In this document: positions 7,979 through 13,592 of the stretch, piece by piece | Numbering within the stretch: the first letter of the stretch is position 1 | How the letters are laid out: the number at the start of each line of letters is the position of its first letter | Assembly (NCBI GenBank): GCA_002394605.1 | Contig: DGUI01000043.1 | Span: 1 to 19,083, forward strand | Length of the DNA: 19,083 bases | Direction: 5' to 3' | From: Mageeibacillus sp. UBA4314 | Lineage (GTDB): Bacteria; Bacillota; Clostridia; Saccharofermentanales; Saccharofermentanaceae | Translations under genes and position numbers: made by a program | The notes under the pieces: generated by a model | Database searches by the model: none | Seen by the model: only the letters and a program-made list of their open reading frames with translations | What the model was told of the DNA's origin: nothing

Positions 7979-8002
7979 TGTATTTTTTGGGGGCAGATCT
8001 TT

Positions 8003-10300
8003 ATGGAACAGGAACATATCGCTTTATACAGGAAGTTCAGACCACAGACATTTGACGATATCACTTATCAGGATGCGCCTGTAGCTGCACTCAAGCAGGC
8101 GGTAAAGAGCGGCAAGATCGGTCATGCTTACCTGTTCGCGGGACAGAGGGGTACCGGTAAGACGACGATCGCCAAGGTATTCTCCAGAGCCATCAACTGT
8201 CTTGACCCTAGGGACGGCAACCCCTGTAATGAATGTGAGATATGCAAGGGGATCATGAACGGATCACTCCTTGACGTAATAGAGATCGACGCAGCTTCCA
8301 ATAACGGAGTTGAGAATGTCAGAAGGATATGTGACGAGGCCGTATTTGCCCCGACGAAGGCGAGATACAAGGTCTACATAATAGATGAGGTCCACATGCT
8401 CTCGACCGGCGCCTATAATGCGCTCCTTAAGACTCTTGAAGAGCCGCCGAAGCACGTGGTGTTCCTTTTCGCGACGACAGAACAGCACAAGATCCTTCCC
8501 ACGATCTTATCGAGATGCCAGAGATACAGCTTCAAGAGGATCCCGGATGATCTTATCGTTAAGAGGCTCAAGTATATTTGCGAGACAGAGGATATCAAGG
8601 CTGAAGATGATGCCTTAAGCCAGATCGCGGCATTGTCTGACGGTGCATTGAGAGATGCGATCTCACTGCTCGACCAGGCTGCGGGTGCTGCAGATGGCAG
8701 CAAGATCACATCAAGATCGGTTCAGGATATTGCAGGAACCGTCGATACGGCACTCCTTATCGAGATGGGAGATGTGTTGATCGACGGTAATTATGAAGCA
8801 CTGATAAGGCTTTGTACAAGGATCTCGCAGGCAGGTAAGGATTACCTGAGGTTTACATTGGATCTTGCTGAGTATTTCAGGGATCTTCTCGTCATCAGGG
8901 TCGTACCTGATCCGTCGGAACTCGTATGTTATTCAGCTTCTGACATGAAGCAGCTCTACAGAACTGCCAATAAGGCAAATCCTGATACTATCATCGGTTT
9001 TATCTCATATCTGTCGAAGATGGCGTCTGACCTTAAGGTGTCACCTTCTGTTGCAGCTAACTTTGAGACGAGCCTTATCAGGATATGCGGAAGGAAGACA
9101 AATCTTCCCATAACGCCGCTTGTCATTCCTGATTTCGAGAAGAAGCAGGCGGAAGCGGCAGCTTCGATCTCTTCGGGGAAGAAGCCTGAAGTGAAGGTGG
9201 ATAAGCCCGAGGAGCCCGTGAAGGAAGAGGCAAAGGCAGAAGAGCCCAAGAAGGAGGAACCCCCAAAAGAGGAGCCCAAAAAGGAAGAACCCAGGAATGA
9301 TGACGGTTCTAAGTCTGAGCTCCTGTCTAGTTTTCTGAGCATCAGGGAGCCCATTAAGCCCGATGACGATGAGAAGCCTGTATCGTCCCTGTCGATGACG
9401 GAACGTCTGGCTCAGCTTAGAGCATCGATCAGTTCATCCAGGGAAGAGACAAAGCATGAGAATGAAGACCAGCCCGTAACGGTTGAAGAAGAGAAGAAGG
9501 AAGAACCTGTTAAGAGGACAGCAACATCTGCATTCTTCATTTCAGAACCTGCTCCTGTGACCGTGATCACAGCTCCTCCGGAGATCGATGAGAATGCTCC
9601 TCTCGCTAACCAGATAGATCTGTTCAGTTCTCTTGCTCCCAAGAGTGAGGAGAAGGAAGAGAAGAAGAGCGGAATCGCAGGTCTGTCGGATTCCTTCGTT
9701 GACGATATCGACATGTCATTCATCAAGAATGAAGATAAGAAGGAAGAAGATAAGGAAGCTGTCCCTGAGACTTCAGGTGACAAGCAGAAGGAAGAGGATA
9801 AGGATGAACCCAAAAAGGCGCCTGGGAGGAAGCCCCAGACCCGGACATCCCTGTCGCAGGTCTATGACAAGTCAGGCCTTATCGTAAGCAACGCACATGC
9901 AAAGGAAGTCAGGCAGCCTGAGTTCTCTGACCTTGCACCGACTAATACGAGCAGGTGGTCAGATGTGCTGTACGAACTCTCGCAGACTAATCCCAATCTC
10001 CATAATACACTCGTTAACGCCGAGTTCCTGACTATCGAGGATAACGGATATATCGTGTTCGAGGACTCCTATAAGAGCGTGGTCGAGAACCTCAAGGGAA
10101 TGAACGAGTTCAGGAAGCTGGCACAGAAGATCAAGGCCACTTTCGATGGGGTGGGAAGGCTCTTTGTCTGCACGAAGACCCAGTATGGCAATGCACTCAT
10201 ACAGGATGAGAGGCGCAAGAAGCAGGAGGCAGCCGAAGCAATGAAGGCCAAGGCACAGCAGATGGGCATCACGACGGAGATACATTTCGGCGACGATTGA
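8003..10300 (+). CDS. dnaX: DNA polymerase III subunits gamma/tau
   Basis: DnaX is the ATPase of the clamp loader that places the sliding clamp on DNA and links polymerase to the replisome. The 765-residue protein has Walker A GQRGTGKT at 47-54, the zinc module Cys66, Cys75, Cys78 and Cys81, Walker B DEVH at 128-131, and the SRC motif at 170-172, followed by the helical collar to about 370. Residues about 385-640 are low-complexity, Glu/Lys/Pro-rich with near-repeats of EEPKKEEP, and are probably disordered. A folded C-terminal domain, SRWSDVLYELSQ to the end, resembles the tau C-terminus. The ATG at 8003 follows a GGGGG run (7989-7993), a modest ribosome site. It probably shares the SRP RNA promoter. 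Confidence 0.96.
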   Translation: MEQEHIALYRKFRPQTFDDITYQDAPVAALKQAVKSGKIGHAYLFAGQRGTGKTTIAKVFSRAINCLDPRDGNPCNECEICKGIMNGSLLDVIEIDAASNNGVENVRRICDEAVFAPTKARYKVYIIDEVHMLSTGAYNALLKTLEEPPKHVVFLFATTEQHKILPTILSRCQRYSFKRIPDDLIVKRLKYICETEDIKAEDDALSQIAALSDGALRDAISLLDQAAGAADGSKITSRSVQDIAGTVDTALLIEMGDVLIDGNYEALIRLCTRISQAGKDYLRFTLDLAEYFRDLLVIRVVPDPSELVCYSASDMKQLYRTANKANPDTIIGFISYLSKMASDLKVSPSVAANFETSLIRICGRKTNLPITPLVIPDFEKKQAEAAASISSGKKPEVKVDKPEEPVKEEAKAEEPKKEEPPKEEPKKEEPRNDDGSKSELLSSFLSIREPIKPDDDEKPVSSLSMTERLAQLRASISSSREETKHENEDQPVTVEEEKKEEPVKRTATSAFFISEPAPVTVITAPPEIDENAPLANQIDLFSSLAPKSEEKEEKKSGIAGLSDSFVDDIDMSFIKNEDKKEEDKEAVPETSGDKQKEEDKDEPKKAPGRKPQTRTSLSQVYDKSGLIVSNAHAKEVRQPEFSDLAPTNTSRWSDVLYELSQTNPNLHNTLVNAEFLTIEDNGYIVFEDSYKSVVENLKGMNEFRKLAQKIKATFDGVGRLFVCTKTQYGNALIQDERRKKQEAAEAMKAKAQQMGITTEIHFGDD

Positions 10301-10364
10301 TGTGGAATCATTTTGATTTATAAGTATAATCAATAACAATATTATTAAACGGAGGAATCTAGTA

Positions 10365-10715
10365 ATGGCAAAAGGCGGTTTTCGCGGAGGAATGGGTAAC
10401 ATGGGCGGCATGGGAGGCATGGGCAACCTCATGGCTCAGGCTCAGAAGATGCAGAAGCAGCTCGAAGTAACCCAGCAGGAGATAAAGGAATTAAGGATCG
10501 AGGGAACATCAGGCGGCGGACAGGTCAAGCTTATCCTCGGCGGTGATCACAAGATCTACAACCTCGAGATCGGCAAGGATGTTATCGATCCTGAAGATCC
10601 CGAGATGCTCTCAGATCTCATCGTTGCAGCTTTCAACCAGGCAAGCGAGGAGCTCGAGGCGAAGTCTTCCGAGATGATGAACAGAGTAACGGGCGGAGTT
10701 AAGATGCCCTTCTGA
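10365..10715 (+). CDS. YbaB/EbfC nucleoid-associated protein
   Basis: YbaB/EbfC proteins are small DNA-binding dimers that coat the nucleoid and, in several bacteria, are encoded between dnaX and recR as here. The 116 residues show a Gly/Met-rich N-terminus (GGMGNMGGMGGMGN), the helix MAQAQKMQKQLEVTQQEIKEL, GGGQVKLILGGDHKIYNLEI, and a C-terminal helix ending in TGGVKMPF, all typical. GGAGG at 10351-10355 lies 9 bases before ATG 10365. A TATAAT at 10325-10330 in the 64-base gap after dnaX may be an internal -10, but it has no clear -35. recR follows after 2 bases. Confidence 0.93.
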   Translation: MAKGGFRGGMGNMGGMGGMGNLMAQAQKMQKQLEVTQQEIKELRIEGTSGGGQVKLILGGDHKIYNLEIGKDVIDPEDPEMLSDLIVAAFNQASEELEAKSSEMMNRVTGGVKMPF

Positions 10716-10717
10716 TC

Positions 10718-11326
10718 ATGGCAAGATATTCTCCTTCCATACAGAGATTGATAACGGAATTGGGCAGTCTTCCCGGAATTGGCGGGAAGGCTGCACAACG
10801 TCTGGCTTTCCATATCATCGATATGCCCCAGGAGAAGGCGGACATGCTGACGGATGCGATCGTGACGGCAAGGAAGAGCACGAAGAGATGCTCCTGCTGC
10901 CATAATTTCACTGACAGTGATCCGTGCCAGATATGTTCCGATAATACTCGTGACAGGAGCACTCTGCTCGTTGTTGAGTCGCCCAGGGATGTGAGCACCT
11001 TTGAGAGGACTCATGAGTACAAGGGCTTATATCATGTGCTTCACGGCGTGTTCGATCCGCTCCGCAACAAGAGCCTTGAGGACACGACGATCACGCAGCT
11101 GATCAAGAGACTGTCTGAGAGCAGCGAGATCAAGGAAGTCATAATAGCGACGAACCAGTCTGCCGAGGGTAATGCCACGGCACTGTATATCTCAAGGCTC
11201 CTGGCTCCCTCAGGGATCAGGGTGACAAGGCTCGCACAGGGTCTTCCCATGGGATCTGACATTGAATTCGCGGATGATCTGACGCTCCTGTCAGCACTTA
11301 ACGGGAGAATAACACTGAACGGATGA
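10718..11326 (+). CDS. recR: Recombination protein RecR
   Basis: RecR works with RecO (and RecF) to load RecA on gapped DNA during recombinational repair. The 202 residues contain the helix-hairpin-helix LGSLPGIGGKAAQRLAF at 15-31, the zinc finger Cys58-x2-Cys61 and Cys70-x2-Cys73, and a Toprim domain beginning TLLVVESPRDV at 82-92. The C-terminal TRLAQGLPMGSDIEFADDLTLLSAL (given here only as a landmark near 175-199) is the usual RecR ending. Length is close to the standard of about 198. The ATG lies 2 bases after the ybaB stop and has no ribosome site of its own, so translation is probably coupled. Its TGA overlaps the next start in an ATGA. Confidence 0.96.
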   Translation: MARYSPSIQRLITELGSLPGIGGKAAQRLAFHIIDMPQEKADMLTDAIVTARKSTKRCSCCHNFTDSDPCQICSDNTRDRSTLLVVESPRDVSTFERTHEYKGLYHVLHGVFDPLRNKSLEDTTITQLIKRLSESSEIKEVIIATNQSAEGNATALYISRLLAPSGIRVTRLAQGLPMGSDIEFADDLTLLSALNGRITLNG

Positions 11327-11574
11327 GACTAGACAAGTTCCTTAAGGTATCAAGGGTCATCAAGAGGCGTTCCGTAGCGAACGATGTGTGTACTGCGGGA
11401 CGTGTCCAGGTCAACGGAAGGACTGCAAAGCCGTCGGTCAAGCTCAAGACCGGTGATATCGTGAGCATCGCTTTCGGCAACGGTGTGGTGACCTTTAAGG
11501 TCTTATCGATAGAACAGCAGGTGCGCAAGGACGAGGCCTCTTCGATGTACGAGATCATCGAGGATACGCTGTAA
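11323..11574 (+). CDS. rqcP: S4-domain RNA-binding protein, RqcP (YabO/Hsp15-like)
   Basis: The 83-residue basic protein is an S4 RNA-binding domain: MRLDKFLKVSRVIKRRSVAN, then GRVQVNGRTAKPSVKLKTGDIV. Proteins of this form (YabO, renamed RqcP) bind obstructed 50S subunits and help RqcH add C-terminal alanine tails to stalled chains; E. coli Hsp15 is related. The gene lies two steps upstream of a DivIC-like gene, close to the Bacillus yabO-yabP-yabQ-divIC order, which supports RqcP over other S4 proteins. Its ATG overlaps the recR stop (ATGA). A terminator follows at 11607, so it is the last gene of the dnaX transcript. yabP and yabQ are absent. Confidence 0.85.
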   Translation: MRLDKFLKVSRVIKRRSVANDVCTAGRVQVNGRTAKPSVKLKTGDIVSIAFGNGVVTFKVLSIEQQVRKDEASSMYEIIEDTL

Positions 11575-11606
11575 GATTACGAATCAGTTACAAACTCTTT
11601 AAGATT

Positions 11607-11632
11607 CCCGCATATCTATTGCGGGTCTTTTT
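11607..11632 (+). terminator. Intrinsic terminator after rqcP
   Basis: CCCGCA (11607-11612) pairs with TGCGGG (11620-11625) and is followed by TCTTTTT. The stem is short but GC-rich. It would end the SRP-dnaX-rqcP transcript, possibly with some read-through to the DivIC-like gene, for which I see no good separate promoter. Confidence 0.75.
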
Positions 11633-11697
11633 GACTGATATAGAATATAGTAACGGGGTGTACTCTCCTCTTAACAAAGCACGAAAGGCATATAAGG

Positions 11698-12009
11698 ATG
11701 CGAAGGATCAAGCGCGGCAAGGGAATCAAGATGTCATTTATACCTGCAATGATATCAATTGCACTGGTAGTCGTGATCGTTCTCATTATCACGCGCTTCA
11801 ATTCCATTATGCAGCAGAGGGAGAGGATAGTAGCCGAATCCAAACAGCTGGCTGCACAGGAAGAGTCACTGAAGATGAGACTCGATTCGCTACAACTGGC
11901 AGGCGCAGCATCGGATGATACGGAAAAGGTCGAGAATATAGCCAGAGGACAGCTCGACATGGTATATCCCGGAGAAGTCATATTCAGGATTTCAGGCGAT
12001 CAGCCTTGA
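11698..12009 (+). CDS. DivIC/FtsB-like septum formation initiator
   Basis: Small bitopic division protein of the FtsB/DivIC family, which joins FtsL and DivIB/FtsQ at the septum to control wall synthesis. The 103 residues show a short basic cytoplasmic N-terminus, one transmembrane segment at about 14-33, a coiled coil from about 34 to 68 (QQRERIVAESKQLAAQEESLK), and the typical C-terminal VENIARGQLDMVYPGEVIF at 78-96. The start at ATG 11698 has GAAAGG (11683-11688) 9 bases upstream. An internal ATG at codon 12 is possible but would shorten the basic tail. A strong terminator follows. The family call is firm; choosing between DivIC and FtsB names is not. Confidence 0.88.
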   Translation: MRRIKRGKGIKMSFIPAMISIALVVVIVLIITRFNSIMQQRERIVAESKQLAAQEESLKMRLDSLQLAGAASDDTEKVENIARGQLDMVYPGEVIFRISGDQP

Positions 12010-12030
12010 GATAAACGAATTGCACACGTG

Positions 12031-12070
12031 ACATACCGGATGGGGCAGCCTGTCCGGTATGTTATTTTAT
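12031..12070 (+). terminator. Intrinsic terminator after the DivIC-like gene
   Basis: A perfect 10-bp stem, ACATACCGGA (12031-12040) with TCCGGTATGT (12053-12062), is followed by TATTTTAT. The loop is 12 bases. On the minus strand no T run follows, so it serves the plus strand mainly. Confidence 0.8.
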
Positions 12071-12074
12071 CGGG

Positions 12075-12338
12075 TCATTCAGTCATCCTGATAACGAACC
12101 TGTCGAAATTTACCTGCTCCTGATACTGCTCGGAAAAGAATACCGTCTGATAGAAAGCGGCAAATTCCCTTGTGTTCTTCTTCATCCATGCGGGGACGGG
12201 GATATCAAGTTCCCTGCACAGAAGGATAAGGGCATTCTCCAGGTTCCTTGAGAATGGTGCTCCAGGGTCTGACACCAGTTCGACCTCTTTTACAGTAAGA
12301 AGCTTATTTGACGTAAAAAGCCTTCCTTCGAGTTTCAT
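12075..12338 (-). CDS. Small conserved-looking protein of unknown function
   Basis: I cannot assign a function. The 87-residue protein is soluble, without signal or membrane segments: an N-terminal KLEGRLFTSNKLLTVKEVEL that looks like paired beta strands, a helix NLENALILLCRELDIPVPAWM, then KKNTREFAAFYQT and a closing FDRFVIRMTE. I recall similar short proteins annotated as hypothetical in other Clostridia, but cannot check. Two adjacent ATGs exist; AGGAGG (complement of 12345-12350) is 6 bases from the second (12338) and only 3 from the first (12341), so I use 12338. The ribosome site lies inside the end of an upstream 51-codon gene on the same strand. Its 3' end faces the terminator at 12031. 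Confidence 0.72.
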   Translation of the reverse strand: MKLEGRLFTSNKLLTVKEVELVSDPGAPFSRNLENALILLCRELDIPVPAWMKKNTREFAAFYQTVFFSEQYQEQVNFDRFVIRMTE

Positions 12339-12459
12339 CATGTGCCTCCTGCCTTATCTTCACCTTTTCTTTGCCACTATTTTGCCTTTTTTGAACCTTA
12401 AAGTAAATGCCTTTCATGATATGATAAAGATGTTCAAAGTAATTGTTCCTTAACTTCAT
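12304..12459 (-). CDS. Small basic protein, 51 residues, overlapping the next gene
   Basis: This short frame starts at ATG 12459 with a textbook AAGGAGG site (AGGAGG complement of 12465-12470), 5 bases upstream, and stops with TAA at 12304-12306. The product begins MKLRNNYFEHLYHIMKGIYF and continues very basic (KVQKRQNSGKEKVKIRQEA), with no membrane segment or known motif. Its last 35 bases overlap the start of the 87-residue gene in another frame, and that gene's ribosome site lies within it, so translation of the two is probably coupled. It could be a real small protein or a leader peptide whose translation controls the downstream gene. Function is unknown; the ribosome site is the main support. 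Confidence 0.55.
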   Translation of the reverse strand: MKLRNNYFEHLYHIMKGIYFKVQKRQNSGKEKVKIRQEAHDETRRKAFYVK

Positions 12460-12474
12460 AACACCCTCCTTACA

Positions 12475-12501
12475 GCACTGACCGCAAGTCAGTGCTTTTT
12501 T
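12475..12501 (+). terminator. Terminator-like hairpin with T6 on the plus strand
   Basis: GCACTGAC (12475-12482) and GTCAGTGC (12488-12495) form a perfect 8-bp stem with loop CGCAA, followed by T6. No plus-strand gene ends just before it. On the minus strand the same hairpin would sit in the leader, 4 bases before the AGGAGG of the 51-codon gene. It may block read-through from the DivIC-like unit or be a leader structure. Confidence 0.65.
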
Positions 12502-12564
12502 ATTTCCATTTGTTCAAACAGCAAGCCGGACATTTGTGCATATTAACCATCCACTTTTGAATTC

Positions 12565-12593
12565 TTTGTAAAGACCGCAAATTTTCCTATTAA
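12565..12593 (+). promoter_or_regulatory. Candidate promoter for the zinc-ribbon gene
   Basis: TTTGTA (12565-12570) and TATTAA (12588-12593) are 17 bases apart. The rest of 12502-12673 is AT-rich, and holds a first AGGAGG at 12606-12611 and the gene's own AGGAGG at 12660-12665. I see no other structure in this 330-base gap beyond the small gene and hairpin listed. Confidence 0.45.
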
Positions 12594-12673
12594 ATTATTG
12601 AAGATAGGAGGTCATCGTTGTAAAATGTTAGGTAGATTTGCACAAAAAAATGTGTATTTAGGAGGTTCTTTTT

Positions 12674-13513
12674 ATGAAAAAGTGTCCCGATTGCGGAATG
12701 GTCATAGCTAATCAGGCTATCAGATGCCCTAAGTGTAAGTTCACATTTACTGAAGGCGAAGGCTCAGCAGATGCAGGCGGCGGTGCAGTAGCTCCCGCAG
12801 CAGCAGCAGTATCAGCAGCAGCAACAGGCAGGACAGGTGGCAGAGATGGTATCATGCCCATGGTCGATGTTAATGCAAGTAATGTTGATGAACTTTACGG
12901 ACAGCTTAAGGCAGCGATCGTTAAGAGAAAGACAGAATTCGATCACTTTATCGATTTCCTCGAGAACAGGACAGCATGGCTCACAGCACCTGCAGAACTC
13001 AAAGGACCTCTGGCTTGTGAGAAGGGTCTCCTTATCAGGAGCGTAAGCACAGCAAAGCAGCTCTTAAGGATCAAGGACACTATCATGCCCCAGCTCGACG
13101 AAGAGTCAGCCATCATCATCGCTCTCTTCCACGAGGTAGGCAAGGCAGGTATCGAGGGCAAGCCTCTCTTCATCCTCGAAGAGACAACTCCTTCCACACC
13201 TACATCAGCGCTCGGTCTGTCATTCAGTTCAAGGATCTCCAGCGCAGCTTCCACTTCAACAAGCTATGCTATCAATAATAAGCTCGTACACATGAATGTT
13301 GGTGTCAGAAGCCTCTTCCTCGTATCACAGTACATGCTCCTGTCAGACGATGAGGCTCAGGCTATCAGCTATGCATCAGACGTTGAATTGCTCGAGGGCA
13401 AGCTCAGTCCTTATACTCTGCTCCTCTCAACAGCTCTCCAGATGCAGAAGACTATCTACGAGAACCAGGATGTGGTATCAAGCTACAGCTTTACTGTTAT
13501 CCAGCCTAAATAA
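12674..13513 (+). CDS. Zinc-ribbon protein with degenerate HD-like domain
   Basis: The 279-residue protein starts with a zinc ribbon, Cys4-x2-Cys7 and Cys18-x2-Cys21, then an Ala/Gly-rich linker at about 29-58. From 65 it resembles a family of HD phosphohydrolases: ENRTAWLTAPAELKG (97-111), KGLLIRSVSTAKQLLRI (117-133), DEESAIIIALFHEVGKAG (142-159), MNVGVRSLFLVSQYMLLSDDEAQAI (from 207) and SPYTLLLSTALQM. In active relatives, as I recall them, these read GLLEHS, LFHDVGK and AIxYHDG. Here the first His is Arg122, His-Asp is His153-Glu154, and the later His is Ala234. It is probably not a metal hydrolase; a binding or sensing role is a guess. ATG 12674 has AGGAGG 8 bases upstream. It is monocistronic, ended by the terminator at 13547. 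Confidence 0.75.
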   Translation: MKKCPDCGMVIANQAIRCPKCKFTFTEGEGSADAGGGAVAPAAAAVSAAATGRTGGRDGIMPMVDVNASNVDELYGQLKAAIVKRKTEFDHFIDFLENRTAWLTAPAELKGPLACEKGLLIRSVSTAKQLLRIKDTIMPQLDEESAIIIALFHEVGKAGIEGKPLFILEETTPSTPTSALGLSFSSRISSAASTSTSYAINNKLVHMNVGVRSLFLVSQYMLLSDDEAQAISYASDVELLEGKLSPYTLLLSTALQMQKTIYENQDVVSSYSFTVIQPK

Positions 13514-13546
13514 GATAATTATCTAACAGTTCTCCATTTTCTTTTT

Positions 13547-13576
13547 CCTGCCGGCTCTTGGGTCGGCAGGTTTTTT
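13547..13576 (+). terminator. Intrinsic terminator after the zinc-ribbon gene
   Basis: CCTGCCG (13547-13553) pairs with CGGCAGG (13564-13570), followed by T6 (13571-13576). It separates this gene from the convergent minus-strand gene ending at 13593. Confidence 0.92.
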
Positions 13577-13592
13577 ATGGTTTTAATGTCTG

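Noticed and set aside
9181..9300. Repetitive GAGGAGCCCAAGAAGGA-like DNA, possibly a tandem repeat or mobile remnant.
   Set aside because: It encodes the Glu/Lys/Pro-rich disordered region expected in DnaX tau; units are imperfect and in frame.
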